Assembly (NCBI GenBank): GCA_030340625.1
Contig: JAOPHQ010002295.1
Span: 62,001 to 126,000 of the forward strand
DNA from: Merluccius polli
Lineage: Eukaryota > Chordata > Actinopteri > Gadiformes > Merlucciidae
Length of the DNA: 64,000 bases
Reading direction: 5' to 3'
The notes beneath the pieces are model-generated. The model ran no database searches and was not told the origin of the DNA. It saw nothing but the letters and a program-made list of their open reading frames with translations. Below are positions 1 through 40,644 of the stretch, one piece after another (position 1 is the first letter of the stretch; every line of letters begins with the position of its first letter). A program made the position numbers and the translations under genes.

Positions 1-519
1 CTCCAACAACTTGAAGAGCACTTCTTTTAATTAGCCACAGTCTCGTGGGTAAATTAATCACAAGTGTCTGATTATTTCTCTCCAACTATCTGCAATGTTT
101 GCTGGCAAATCCTGCAAGTCTCTCACACATATTGGCGAGTTAAACGTTTATATCCGGAACTTTTGTAGGTCAATTTTTTTTTAGTTAGAAAATCAATTGT
201 AGCCTTTTTTAATGATCACAGAGGAACTTGCCATTTTTCGGTAGTTTGCAATGTGTCACTTCCTGTTAAGTGTAACTTTTTCATGACTTACAGTGTAAAT
301 AGGTGTGACACAAGTACATTTTATTTGTACTGCCCTTCATCCTAGTTAGTCTCAAAAATACTTCACTTTATACCACACTCCCTCACCCTACACCCTCCAA
401 AGAGCAAGGACATTTTTCAACATGAACAATAGAAAGGATTGCATGCCGAACACAAACCTTCTCAAAGGAAGACTAAATAGAAAGCAACCTATGAGAAACT
501 GCCACCATTTCTTTACATT

Positions 520-555
520 GGAGATGTTTGATGTTTCAAAACATCAAACATCTCC
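520..555. repeat. perfect 17-bp inverted repeat with 2-base loop
   Basis: Arms 520-536 and 539-555 (GGAGATGTTTGATGTTT and its reverse complement) are separated by CA. The hairpin lies in a large1 intron. No flanking target duplication was recognised. Confidence 0.8.
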
Positions 556-1305
556 AACATTGCAGTGCAATTTTTTGTCAAAAGGAGGACAAAAGGAGCC
601 CAAGTGATAGATATTATCATTGTGGTAGGCAAATATTTAATTTGTTTTGAACTTTAAGGACATTTTGTCTTGTTCCCTGGTCTGTAATGTCAAGAGTTGT
701 GTGTTTCATCTTTGGTGGCTCACTCCAAATTAATCATAGGAGATGAATTATCTCTGGCTTAAAACATTTCTGATGTTGTCTTGAACAAAGCTCAACAAGA
801 TTTCCTTCTGACACAAAGGCAAGCTGGAGTGCAGTCCATGAGTATTTACACAACGATGACCTTTTTCCGACTTTATTTTCCCTCCTAAGCCAGGGGGACT
901 GTTCTTAAGCAGCACAGTTCACATGCTGCCTCCCTCCTGGTGCGTTCAACCCGCCTGGGACATTCAAGCGTTCTTTTTTAGTTTTAGTATTTTTGTCAGC
1001 AACATGTTGGCGGACAAACTCCTGGGAGATGCAGTTTCCTTTGTCCTGCTGTCGTCTGTGCATGTATAATTGATATATACTGGAACGGCCTGTGTCGTCG
1101 TAAAAAAATATGAGTCAGCCGATGGAGCCGCACAAAGACTCGAATCGTAGCATACGACAACTGTTCGACAACTGTTCCACTAACAACATTGCCATTTCTT
1201 CTTATTACTTGGGGGAGGGGGAATGTCCATGATAGATTCCTGATGAGATATCGAATATGTTATGAAGTCCCTAACCAGTACCTACAATGTGCACATTTTT
1301 ATATG

Positions 1306-1307
<2 letters not shown>

Positions 1308-1354
<47 letters not shown>
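1308..1354. repeat. (TG)n-(TA)n microsatellite
   Basis: A TG tract runs directly into about 17 TA units, in a large1 intron. Confidence 0.95.
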
Positions 1355-1356
<2 letters not shown>

Positions 1357-1945
1357 TGTATTTTTTTTTTACCCAGCCATTTCAAATCCTTAATCGTGCG
1401 CCCGAGGTGTTGTAGTGCTACGCCCGTACTGTAAATCAAAGCACTGCCGCCAGTTCATCTCTGGGCCATGTAAGGAACCCCCCCCCCGGCCCGCTCGGAG
1501 TGACTTATGCTCTTCCATCAGAGTAATGACATTCACTCTCCACTCCATTTTTCTTCACCCTTCTTCGTCCTCTTCGCTGTTCTTGGTGCTAGGCCAGTGG
1601 AGGGGTCTCGAGAGTCTCTGCGGTTGGCCGTTGAACACGCCTCGCCTTAAAAGTTCGACAGATGGCGCTAGGAGCCGTCGTCCAATCGTGTTAGTCTTGC
1701 TTTTCTGTCTGCACATAAAAAAGATGGATTTGTTGGAAAATGGAGAAAGGCATCTGCCCCCCCCCCCCCCCCAAGACTGACTGGTGGTTGCAGGCACATT
1801 GCCACCCAAGACCAACCGTCTATTTAAAGACAAAATCCTTTAAGGTTGTTGCCTTTCAGCATCCCTTACCTGGAAACAAACAAAAATAATGAATGATTTA
1901 TGTGCAATCAGCTTCAGTTGGCTGTCGGCATTGGTCTACTTTTTA

Positions 1946-2026
1946 GCCACCCAACCCTCCACCAGCTACCCAACCCCCACCAGCTACCCAACCCCACCAG
2001 CTACCCAACCCCACCAGCTACCCAAC
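1946..2026. repeat. CCACCAGCTACCCAACC minisatellite
   Basis: About four and a half copies of a 17-18 bp unit (CCACCAGCTACCCAACC with C-length variants) stand in tandem. Confidence 0.85.
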
Positions 2027-2531
2027 ATAGAGTAACTGTGTGTGTCCGCAGTTTCTGTATGTTGGAAATAAAATAATTGACACACTACACCACTATACAC
2101 ACCACACACTACATGCCCCAGGATGGACCGGACACTTTCACCAATCTCCATCCGCATATGTTGATCTGCTGCATGCTTACCCATGGTCATTTAGATTATA
2201 TATGTGTATGGAAAATGTACAGTCATGCGAGAGTCTACGGGTTATCTATGCAAATGAGCAATGAGAAAGAGCCATTTCAAAATCGGTTTGTTTAAAGCTC
2301 TTGTGCTTCTCACTCCATCCATGTCTAAATCCATGTAATGCTCGGAACGGACTTTAATGTTTAGAATGGAGTTTCATAGAAAGCCGTCGGGAGGACTTGA
2401 TTCCTTCTCCATGAGCAGTGTGAAATTAGGTGCGCTCACAGATGGGAGATTTCCATATCAAAGACTTACCAGTTTCCGTGCGTGTGTGTGTGTGTGTGTT
2501 TGTGTGCGTGTGCGTGCATTTACGTTTATAG

Positions 2532-30810
<28,279 letters not shown>

Positions 30811-30882
30811 CACCTCGCTTGCCCCGCCGGACCGCCACCCACACCACCACACCCACACCCACCACCACTACACCCACCACCC

Positions 30883-30888
<6 letters not shown>

Positions 30889-30913
<25 letters not shown>
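30889..30913. repeat. poly-C run, 25 bases, early in large1 3' UTR
   Basis: C25 starts 79 bases after the stop codon and follows a CAC/ACC-rich stretch. Confidence 0.95.
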
Positions 30914-31110
30914 GACACCTGGACCCCCGCGGTCAGGTTAAACCGAGACGATATGGACAGCACCCGGTCGTTGGACAATGTGGAGGTGGAGCTTCTGGAA
31001 TACTTGAAGTGCGAGACTACAGTTTTACATATTTTTTGGTTTGTCGTTTAGTTGTTTTTGTTTTTTTCGGACCAAGTTCCTCGCTTGGGATGACTTGGTG
31101 TCCGAGAAAA

Positions 31111-31148
<38 letters not shown>

Positions 31149-33589
31149 TGGGTGGGGGGGTTATTGGAGGGTTTGAAGGTTTGAACGGCGGGACCACAGT
31201 GTTTTAAATGTGGCGTTCAGCCACCCCACTGTTGAGGAATAGACTCTGACCAGAAGGATGGAGGTGAAGGGTGGGGTGACTGGTTGTGCTCAGAGCGGCC
31301 CAACGTCAACGCAGGCCGGTTCCCCCCACTTCTTTCTCATGGGTCTCGGCCTTCCCGGGGCTGTTTTTGGCAATTAGACCACAGCCACCCACCTAGACCC
31401 ACGAACTGAACTGAACTGAGAGACTGTGCGGGAGGCATCCAAAATGTATGTGACTGTTTTGCCGCAGGAAAGACATTCGATGCCTTGCCATATATAAGAC
31501 TGAATCCCCCCCCCCCCTCTCCCCCGACCCGTCATGTGTGTGCGTGTGTGTGTGTGCGTGTGCGTGTGTGTGTGCGTGTGTACTGTGGTTGGCGGTGGGA
31601 GCGAAGGGCAGCGCGGGCTTTGAAGCGTCACAGGCTTGAAGTTGTGTTTGCACAACCCATCATCTGTTTTGTTGTTTTTTTCCTGTGTTGTGAAAAATAA
31701 CGAATAGACAAAAAAAACACAAGCAACGGTTTGTTGACTCGACAACAAACGTTCACTTTCAACAGAAAAAAGTTAAAATGCAAAGAATGTAGGCTATTTA
31801 AAAAAGCGGGTTTGTGCCGTGAGGTAAAAGCAAAGTGTAATTGATAGATCACACGTTCTGTGATACACTGACTTCCTCTGCCACCTGCTAATAATTTCTT
31901 GGCAGCCATCTTTCATCCTCTGACTCAAGGACTAGCTGGAGCTCAAAGGAAGTGGTATTAGGAGAAAAAAACAGCTTTTTGTCTAGTTTTGGCACATGGA
32001 CCGTCAGGGAAGTTATTGAATTGATGCGAAAATGCCAAAATTTCACACCTCCTCCCAGTTAAGTTTCTTTTGGACAAAGTGGAATCGGCAAGTAAATACC
32101 AGTCTCAATCAACGCTATTTCTAATGTGAAATTTGGGGCTTTGGGGATATTAGCCTTACAGGGTCTGATTAGGGCTTGTACAGATCTGGTTGTGGAGCAG
32201 CCAATGGCTGGGGAGGAGGGCGGAGCTTGGCTAAACTACCAGTAATCAATCAAAATCCAAAATGGCGTGGAGGATACATTTTTTTTCTAAAAACGTAAAA
32301 TTCACAAAACGTATCACAGAGGGATGTATCCACTACACACCTACCGAATATATTGTCAGGAAAATGTCAAAGTATATTAATATACATCTCAAACTCAGCT
32401 AATAAACTCTGCAATGTGTAATGTGATTGGCCTGGCTTGGCCACGTGAGTGTACAGTGATTGGTCACCTTGCCAGGAGGGACAATGGACTTGACCTGTTA
32501 AATCAGCATGAAGGAATAGGAGGACATCGACAGACTGAAATGAAGTGAGATTGCGATGGATTTCATTGAACATCATTTTCTGATGCTCCACGCACACGTT
32601 GACAACCCTTAATAACATAAGTAGAAGTAAATGGCGGATTTCTGTTGTCCATCGCTTGCAATGCGTCCAATATTTCAAATTCATTTATGGTAAAATATTG
32701 GACCGATTCTTCTTCTTGAACAACCTGAAACTGAATTGGGGCAAGAAAAGGAAAGGCTGGATGAAAGGCTGTCCCTTTCTCTTCCCCCAAAGCCTCCTGC
32801 CAGTGTGGGTTCGTCATACTGACAAAATGTCAGAGACTGCAAGCCTACCAACTGTAATTGTTGTTGGCAGCCAGTGGATGTAATTTTCCGTCTGGGTTTG
32901 TTTTGAATTGTTTGAAAACGGAAGTGCACGTACACACGCACATGCACGCACACAAACGGGCACATGAAATCAATGCAACGCTTTTACTCCTGTAGGGTTC
33001 GTCCGGCTGTGACTGTGGAACGAGCACCGGTTAGTTTGACATTATGTTTGTCGTTGATTTTTATTTCATTTTTTCAAGTTTTTACCGATCAGTATTATTT
33101 ATCAGTGCGTGTTTACAAGTCCTAGAACGTTGCCCCCATGTAGATGGGGAGCAAAACAAGGTGCGTGTGTGTTTGCGGGGCGGGTGTGGGGGTGCCGCAC
33201 TAGATACAATTTGTGAGTTTGCTGCCATCTTAATCCATCCACATGGATAGTTTATTAAAAAACATGTCGAAACTCCGAAGTGAACATTTTCACCAAACCC
33301 AAATGAATGAAAGATAATTTGAATCATACTTTCACAGATAAATGAAAAATAAACATCAAACTAACTACCCGAATATCCAGAATTTTTTTTTTTCCTTGTA
33401 GAGATGGCCGCAAAGTCACAAGACAATGGAGGTGCGAACATTTCTGGCAGTATTAATGTATGTGTACATTGGAATCCTTACCGTGAGCTTGTCTGTCCGC
33501 GTGGCTTTTTGCAAAGAGCAATGTGTTACCACGGTTACGTCGCTAGAGACGGGAGGATGTGATGCAGCTGATGGACATGCTGCTACCTG

Positions 33590-33595
33590 AATAAA
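33590..33595 (+). terminator. candidate polyadenylation signal AATAAA for large1
   Basis: AATAAA is followed within 40 bases by a T-rich element. AATAAA at 33348 is an alternative. Confidence 0.3.
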
Positions 33596-34718
33596 AAGCA
33601 AAGTGAAAATTCTGGCTTTTTTTCCCTGTTGATTTTTTTTTATATAAATGAAAGTAAAATGTAAAACAATTTAAATGGAAGCAAGCTATTTTATGTTTTC
33701 CGAGCAAACATGATTTTTTTTTGTTGCATTTGGTTCAATTAGTTCCATTTTAGTTAAATTAAATTGCATCTTCGGTCACCAGATTGAACCACTAAAATAA
33801 ATACAAAATACAGGCTCCCTGAATGCCATCTAAGACACAAAAACTATAACATTTGGAGATTGTCTGAGATGCATATGACCACCATTTTCAATTGAATATG
33901 AATGAATGCATGCGCATCCCTAACGGCAGCCCAGGTGTAGGTCACTCACTACATCATCATTAGCTTAACTTGCGTTGTCATGGTAACAACCACATTCGAC
34001 AATGGGACAATGGATGTGTTTGCATATCGTGTTAACAGATAGTGTCTTGGCAGATAGTCCACATCAACATAACGGCTAAACGTCCATTAACCGGATGCCA
34101 GCCGGCACACAAACCTTGTGTGATTATTGGAATTTTAAAAAGAGTTTTATGGGGACTGCATATTAATTGAATGTAGAGTTGAATGATGAGACTAGGTTGT
34201 AATGTTCTTTGGCTATCCTGTACTGCGTCACCACATGGCCCTTTGGGGAGACGAGAGGTCGTCTCCCTCGTCGAGCATGAGACACGGACTCTGGGACTAC
34301 AGTCCTCTGGTCCATCCTTGCCGAAGGGCAGGCGTTGTGCCGTTAAGCCCCTCGCCAATCACCTGGGCTCAAGGACGGTTTTTTTCTTTTTTTTCACAAT
34401 CTATTTTTTCTTTTTTGACCATGATGCAAATTGACAAGCGTGGCCAGTGTCCTTGAGCTTTTACCGGTTCCAACAAGTCTGTGAGACGGGGATATATAAA
34501 AGGTGAATATGCAGGTCTGAGCGTACCGAACATCAGCCATGTGGTGACATACGGCGACATTTTTATGATGTGTTCGATAATTAACTACGTGCTCCACATC
34601 AAAATAGGAAAAGTATCCAATGGGGCCTCTGGGGAACAAATAGTTTTGTACCCAATCCAGCACTATAGTTCCTTCCCTAACAACTGAGCCACGCGGCCAA
34701 CATGACCCGGTGCTAGTA

Positions 34719-34809
34719 GTTTATTTATTTACCTTTATTTAACCAGGGAAGAATCACATTGAGATAGATATCTCTTTTACAAGTGAGCCCTGGCCAAGGC
34801 AGCAGCAGT
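34719..34809. repeat. widespread vertebrate dispersed repeat fragment
   Basis: TTTATTTACCTTTATTTAAC, CAGGGAAGAATCACATTGAG and GAGCCCTGGCCAAGGCAGCA match a repeat common in fish genomes. Class not certain. Confidence 0.45.
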
Positions 34810-36009
34810 CTGGTTAGGAGCTGCGTTTCCACACTAAAGACGGCGTCGACTCCGGCGCTCCCTCTCCTACTGAAAAGACCAGCGAGGAAGCAGAGCAGCA
34901 GTCATGCAGGCGCGACCTGCAGGTCAGGCTCACGCGGATGCAATCACCACAGAGGTTGAACCACACAGTCCCACTTGTTTGTGTCCTCCATCCCCTTTTC
35001 TGTCTGGCTCCCACGGCGAGTGAGGGGACGGCAGGGAGACGAGTGTCAGCTTAACTTGACGGATCCGTAGGAGTCATGGGGGGGGGGGGGGGGGGGGCCG
35101 GGGGAGAGTTCAGCAGGAGTCGAGCCCGGAGGAGTGGATTTGACTCCACAGGTTTGCCCCCCCCCCGCCTTGACCCCAGGAGAGGTTAACCACGTATGGT
35201 CTGCAGGGTAACGACCCCATGGGGGCGTGTCCACACTCATGTGGTGGGGGGGGGGGCGGGGCTAGGACATGTGGTTTCCAACCTATAGGCCTCTTGCGGA
35301 CCACCTCGTATATAAACGGTAAAAAGAGATCAATAGAAGCGGGCGGTGAGCGTCAGAACGGCGGTTACAACTGATGTCACGCACAAAGCGCCACTATTTA
35401 CAGGAAGACATTTGAAACAATAAGAAGCTGTGATAATATATTTACCAAAAATGTGGAATTTTATTTTATTTTCAATTATCTATATTGTCAATTTAGAAAG
35501 TCAAATGTACATTTTATGTCATATTATTATAGCCTAGGTTTCTGGAAATGGTAAGCTAGCTTGAGCGTGAGCAAGTGCGATTTGACCTACTTCCCGGGTT
35601 TGCAGTGGGCTTTTGAAGAAAACTTTTTAAAACATTTGCACCATGCTTTGCAGAGCGGTGTGTATACATCACAAAATTAACTTATTTTATTTGTATGCCA
35701 GATTTAGTTCATCCAATTTTTGGACACGCCCCCTCCATATTACACTGCGCTGTCGGTTGCCATGTGCCATGGTCGTACTACTCACCCAACAACCCCAGCT
35801 ATTTTATTTTTACCATTATTTGTTTTAACTGAAACCAAAATGCATACCTTTTTATTTAACAGGTCAAAACAACTCACGAACTCGATTCAGTACAACACTA
35901 AACTAACTACCGGATAACATCTGAGAGGCTACACTTAAACCAATACTAGTGCAGTCAGAGCAAAGGGATTTGGAGGAAAAACCGTACTCTTAGCCATGTC
36001 CTCCCATTG

Positions 36010-36240
36010 TGTTTTTAGCAAAGATAAGAAACTTCTGCCCAAGTTTTTCAGGTCTGGCCAATAGGATCAGGAGACAGACCTCGTCGCCACGCCCCTTCCT
36101 AAATCTCTTCCCTGGTTCCCACAGACTGGATCGATTTTACAATCCTTAGGTCTACATTTAAATCCTTGTTGTCTTTAAAAGAGCTCTTAATGGCATGGCC
36201 CCCACGGCACACTTATTAAACAGGTGTTTCCTTTAAATAT
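36010..36240 (+). mobile_element. L2-like LINE fragment
   Basis: Reads as a broken version of the L2 reverse-transcriptase C-terminal end (pattern LxWLPxxxRIxFKxLxLTFKxLxGxAP): GACTGGATCGATTTTACAAT, then CCTTAGGTCTACATTTAAA, CCTTGTTGTCTTTAAAAGAG and CATGGCCCCCACGGCACAC. Frameshifted. Confidence 0.45.
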
Positions 36241-36960
36241 TGCCTAAGTAACAAGATCTGGAGACCAGTGCATCCATGTTTACAAAATGTTGTGTGAATG
36301 ATAATGGTATTTTATGAAGGCCCACTCATCACTTTAAATGCTTAAAAGTAATTTAAAAAAAACACACTCCAGCTCAATTGGAACAGCGAAGGTTAAGGCA
36401 TCTTGCATGCTCAAGTCAAGGTTACACACTCGGAAAACCTTCTCTACCGCCTTCTCCATTTCCTTGGCTGCTGCCACCAGATAACTTTTTTAAATGATAG
36501 TACATGCAGAAGCGGTCCATGCCTATCGTTTTGGGGGGGGTTTGCGTCTACGTGAGGTGACTGTGGTTACAACCTCTGGGGAAAGGCAATGGTGGTGGTG
36601 GTCGGATGTGAATCCCAGGAATCGCCCTGTACATGGCATGGCGGTGCGTCAACATTTGTCAAGTGACAGAAGGAAGACGGTTGATTGGTTGGACGGTTGT
36701 AGGGTTTGATGCAACCCAACCCAATTCCTTCTGGAGTCACGGCCAGCCGAGGGGTTCTGGCCGCAACAGGAAAGTGGCCACTTCTACCTAACTAAACAAA
36801 GACACACATACTTTTAGTGTACACCACCGTTACCAAAGGGGGCCTGGGGTGTCACATGCCCCCCCCCCCCCCCACACCCCCCCCCCAAAAAAATGCGACC
36901 CCTACAGTTGTTAGGAATGGATGTCGATCAACATCTAGGCATGCGACTTGCTGAACTTAA

Positions 36961-37854
36961 AGGTGCGCTATGCAACTCGGTTATTCCTCCGCTGTTTCTG
37001 GGTTTTCGCCGGAATTGGGCTCGCATTTCTCACTATAGAGCTCCCCCTGCAGCTTCGGAATAGGCCTACAACACTGTCGTAAAAACTCATTGACAACGCC
37101 CCCCACCCCGATAAATAAATAGTAATACACAACGAGAACCTGGATTCGGACCGCAAACAAACATGTGTGGTAGCAAGTCACTGCTAGGATAAACCCTCAC
37201 TAGCTAGCAAGCTAGCCATGAAGCAACCAAGCTAAACACATACAGGGCTCACAATAAAACGGTCGAGCAAAACACATTGTTCAACAGACTCTCAAACCAC
37301 ATTACAAAAACGAAGTTCACCCAAGGGTAGGCTACTTACAATTTCAGCAGCAAGACAGCCAAGTCGGCGTCCGTTTTGCATTCTTCCGAGTCTCTCAGTT
37401 GACGCCATTCCGCATAAGCTCGCCCTATGTTCACTCGTGTCTGGTTTCTTTGTTTATCATAATCCTTTCTCTTATTCTTCGATTCCTCCGACCTTCCCCT
37501 CTTGGGTCTTGATGGATCCATAGTGGATTTGTCGATTGATCCAGAATTGCCTTGCAACTGACCATTTATATTCAGCCGGACCCATGTTTGGCACCCCCGC
37601 CCAGGTCTACCGTAAAGCAGTGAAACTACAATCTGACTACATTTTCGAGGCGCGATTGGATACTTCCGCTGCGTCACATCCGTAAGTGGCCGGGACGGCC
37701 ACATGAAGTTGCATGTTCTGTTTTTCCGCGGGGACCCAACAGGGGGAGATGAAACACCCACCAAACAACCCAGAAAGTGTTGTAGAACGATCAGAACGAC
37801 TCTCAACCTGCATGGTTAAGGTTATTTTTGATAAACGAGTTGCATAGTGCTTCT
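36961..37854 (-). mobile_element. 894-bp TTAA-flanked DNA transposon derivative, copy 1
   Basis: Flanked by TTAA (36957-36960 and 37855-37858). The ends are imperfect inverted repeats (AGGTGCGCTATGCAACTCG and AGAAGCACTATGCAACTCG). Copy 2 at 55208-56108 differs only by scattered substitutions and a short C-run indel. TTAA target sites are typical of piggyBac and Kolobok superfamilies; which one applies here is not settled. It carries one coding exon on the minus strand. Confidence 0.85.
37336..37806 (-). CDS. transposon-borne ORF, first exon of a fish transposable-element protein, copy 1
   Basis: The 156-codon ORF contains an internal Met (residue 96, base 37521) that starts a basic stretch and a conserved NQTRVNIGRAYAEWRQLRD / KTDADLAV motif seen in many fish element proteins. 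The TAA stop lies inside a strong GTAAGT donor, so the real coding exon probably ends just before it and the following exon is missing from this short derivative. Residues 1-95 may be non-coding. Function unknown. Confidence 0.5.
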   Translation of the reverse strand: MRVVLIVLQHFLGCLVGVSSPPVGSPRKNRTCNFMWPSRPLTDVTQRKYPIAPRKCSQIVVSLLYGRPGRGCQTWVRLNINGQLQGNSGSIDKSTMDPSRPKRGRSEESKNKRKDYDKQRNQTRVNIGRAYAEWRQLRDSEECKTDADLAVLLLKL

Positions 37855-38519
37855 TTAACAACAGAAAATAACTGTTCAATGATTGTCCAATTAGGCCTAT
37901 TTATTACTATTTCCACTGCGATTAAATGGGAAAGTGATGGATACTAAGTTGTTTATTATGTGTGATGGCCTGTGAATGGACAGAGTTCAGTACCAATGTC
38001 ATATTTAATACTACATCGCCCTCTGGTGGCATAATCTAGATACTGCTCCTTGCTGAATAGAAATGGAGAAGAATCATTTGTTAGTTTTAAATAATTTACA
38101 ACAAACTATTTGTCTATGTTTTGAACCCATTTCGATTCAAAGTGCTTTAAAGAGCACTATACCTTTATTTGGAGAAAATATAACCCAAACCCCTAACCTG
38201 GCAGGTAACTCTAAATATATGCAATCAATGCGTCTTCATAAGCATTTTGAGTGCATCAATAACAGAATAATCCAATGAAAAATGTTCCCCATCCCACCCT
38301 TACTTACAGTGAGACTTGATAGTCATACTTCAGGTAGAATGAGGTGTTTTCACACCTCAACCTTACCTACCTGTAAAGGAGACATTGGTCTCAGACATAC
38401 CTGCCTACCTAAATAAATCAGAAAAATATATAGTTCCCTGCGCACACGCGTGTGTGACTATTTGTCCCTGAGGGCCCCCTTGCTCCTCCTAAACCAGGGG
38501 TGGCCAACCAGTCAGAGAC

Positions 38520-39490
38520 TGCATTTTAACGTCCAGGTGGCGCAGAGCAGAGAGCTGCAGGTTATCGGATCTTTAGACCGGGGTTCGAGTCCCTGAAGGG
38601 ACATCTACAATGTTTCCTCTTGTGTATTGTGATCAAATACAAGTGTGAGGTCCAAGTCCTGCTGATTTCCATGAAAAGTCACTGTGAAGTTATTTGAAAT
38701 TTCTAAGTCAAGTATAATTTCCAACCAAATCTTAGCCAGCTTCTTGGTGTTGGTGAACTCTGTAGACTCAGGTTTGAGTCCCTGCAAGTATGGCCACCAA
38801 GAAGGAAGTACCCAAGCCCTTTTCATATGCATGTTGTATATATGGGAAAGGGGGGGGAACTCATTCATTAACTACTTAATTAAAGTTCTGGGGGGGAATC
38901 ATTCATTAACTACTTAATTAAAGACACTTTCATGTCCAACCGCACACAAAAAGTTTCCAAGACAGCTTTGGTTGTAACGCCCCCCCCAGCCCCTATGAAG
39001 GGGGGGATGGAGGGGTTCTGCTGACGTTGAGGCCCTTTTTAGGGGTACCTCATTCATGGTGGCCATGTGAGCGGGGACTCGAACCTGAGTCTACAGAGTG
39101 TTCACCAACAGCCCTTACCACTGCACCACCAAGACGCCAGCTAAGACATGGTCGGAAGTTATACTTGACCTTACAATTCACATGACTTAGAAATATATGA
39201 CAACACAACACAACACAACACAACACAACACAACACAACACAACACACAAGAGGAAACCACGTAGACGTCCCTTGCCTGGACTCGAACCCTGGTCTACAG
39301 ATCTGCTAACCTGCAGCCCTCTGCTTTGCACCACCTGGACATCCACTGTGATGTGCTGGAAAGTCGCACTTGTATTTGACATTACAATTCATGTAGAAAT
39401 AAAACCACAGGATACGTCCTCACTGGGACTTTAACCCAGGTCTCCTGTGCAGATCACACGCAATACTCTCCCCTGCGCCACAAGGTCACA
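38520..39490. repeat. cluster of tRNA-derived SINE heads in both orientations
   Basis: At 38529 a plus-strand unit reads GTCCAGGTGGCGCAGAGCAG ... GGGGTTCGAGTCCCTGAAGG. At 39254-39345 a minus-strand relative carries GGACTCGAACCCTGGTCTAC ... TGCACCACCTGGACATCC. A second related type occurs on + at 38740-38810 and on - at 39050-39140 (GGGGACTCGAACCTGAGTCT). A third, more diverged unit lies at 39400-39480. Box-B-like GGTTCGAGTCC supports tRNA origin. Intact tRNA genes are not seen. Confidence 0.6.
39200..39248. repeat. (CAACA)n pentanucleotide tandem repeat
   Basis: About nine units of CAACA/CACAA between two SINE heads. Confidence 0.9.
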
Positions 39491-39769
39491 CTTGTATATG
39501 ACATTAGGAAGCAGATAATATTAAGAAGATATCGATTCTGTTAAGTTGACTGATATTCTTAAACCAAACAAACAAAAAGATGATTATGCACCCGGATACA
39601 ACCTAAATTAAAGCAAATCCTTCAAACTGATTTATTTCTTTGTGTGCAACAATGATCAATGACACAAATAATGCAATCAAGAAACACTAAACAATGGGTA
39701 AAGCATTTCCATATAACTGTACATGTCAGTTGTACTCACACATTCATACTTCATATTCCTCAGTGTTAA

Positions 39770-40631
39770 AGGACAATTCCGGCGCAAAATTAGACCATAT
39801 GATCATAATGTCCATCGAGTTGGACCGTTCTCTGGGATCAGTTTTCATTCTAGTCGAGTGGATCCAAAGTTCTCGAAAACCGCTAATTAGCTTATAACGC
39901 TAGCTGTGGGGGCAGATATTCATGTAAAACAAATCGCAATACTATACCACTAACAAGGCTCAAAATCACACCACACTTCCACGGTAGCATAATGAGGGTC
40001 CCTACATGTAAAACGAAGCATTGAGAACTTTGTAAGTGTACAGACAGTTTATTAAAGAGAAAGTTTAGAAAGCCAGCGCCTTCACGAAAACAAGCAGGCG
40101 CCATCTTTGGAAAACAGTCACGACCAGTCAAGTGACGAACGCAGCCGAGAAAAGCACAAACATGAACCATTTTCATCTCTTCTCTATGCACACACACTGT
40201 TCGCACTTCGCACACCTTCTACTAGATTGTACACCTTCTGATTCATTGACATCTCATGTGTTCGCCTCTTCCGGCTCATTACGCTGCACGGCGTTCGTCG
40301 CTCGACTGGTCGTGACTGTTTTCCAAAGATGGCACCCCCTTGTTTCCGTGAAGGCGCTGGCTTTCTAAACTTTTTTAATAAACTGTCTTACAAACTTACA
40401 AAGTTCTCAGTGCTTCGTTTTACATGTAGGGACCCTCATTATGCTGACGTGGAAGTGTGGTGTGATTTTGAGCCTTGTTAGTGGTATAGAATTGCGATTT
40501 ATTTTACATGAATATCTGCCCCCACAGCTAGCGTTATAACATAATTAGCGGTTTTCGATAACTTTGGTTCCATACGACTAGAATGAAAACTGATCCCAGA
40601 GAACGGTCTCATTTTGCGCCGGAATTGTCCT
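39770..40631. mobile_element. 862-bp foldback element with ~350-bp inverted arms, just after the cmas A stop codon
   Basis: Arms 39770-40142 and 40291-40631 are near-complementary with a ~148-bp spacer. The tips read AGGACAATTCCGGCGCAAAA and are flanked by TTAA (39766-39769, 40632-40635). There is no transposase. Its right tip is 13 bases downstream (on the minus strand) of the cmas A TGA, so most of the cmas A 3' UTR would be this hairpin. On the minus strand the distal arm supplies AATAAA (40053-40048). Confidence 0.88.
40048..40053 (-). terminator. candidate polyadenylation signal for cmas A, inside the foldback element
   Basis: Minus-strand AATAAA (plus TTTATT) lies about 590 bases after the stop codon in the distal arm. 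It is the first AATAAA I found on the minus strand after the stop. Another lies near 39631. Confidence 0.35.
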
Positions 40632-40644
40632 TTAAATTTTCCTT

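Larger units (their letters stand above)
1..2531 (+). other. large1 intron (5' end outside window)
   Basis: No exon could be recognised. The preceding LARGE1 exon (HVAIVCAGYN region) was looked for and not seen. The stretch holds a perfect hairpin (520-555), a TG/TA microsatellite, C runs near 1488 and 1758, and a short tandem repeat at 1946-2026. A GT-rich tract (2477-2516) ends 15 bases before the exon. Confidence 0.6.
30811..33595 (+). other. probable large1 3' UTR region
   Basis: No coding signal follows the stop. A C25 run lies at 30889-30913 and a GT tract at about 31112-31146. AATAAA occurs at 33348-33353 and 33590-33595, the latter followed by a T-rich stretch. The true polyadenylation site cannot be decided from sequence alone. 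Confidence 0.4.
33596..36956. other. large1-cmas intergenic region, left part
   Basis: No gene recognised. It holds a repeat with TTTATTTAACCAGGGAAGAA (34727-34809), poly-G/C runs (35080-35097, 35158-35166, about 36860-36886), an L2-like fragment (36010-36240) and AT-rich sequence. Confidence 0.6.

Noticed and set aside
1..2531. Preceding large1 coding exon inside the window
   Set aside because: No reading frame with the HVAIVCAGYNASRD-type sequence and splice sites could be found.
38520..39490. Functional tRNA genes
   Set aside because: GGTTCGAGTCC boxes are present but acceptor stems and anticodon arms do not pair as a complete cloverleaf. They read as SINE heads.
39770..40631. microRNA precursor
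   Set aside because: The arms are hundreds of bases long with TTAA duplications, so this is a foldback transposon.
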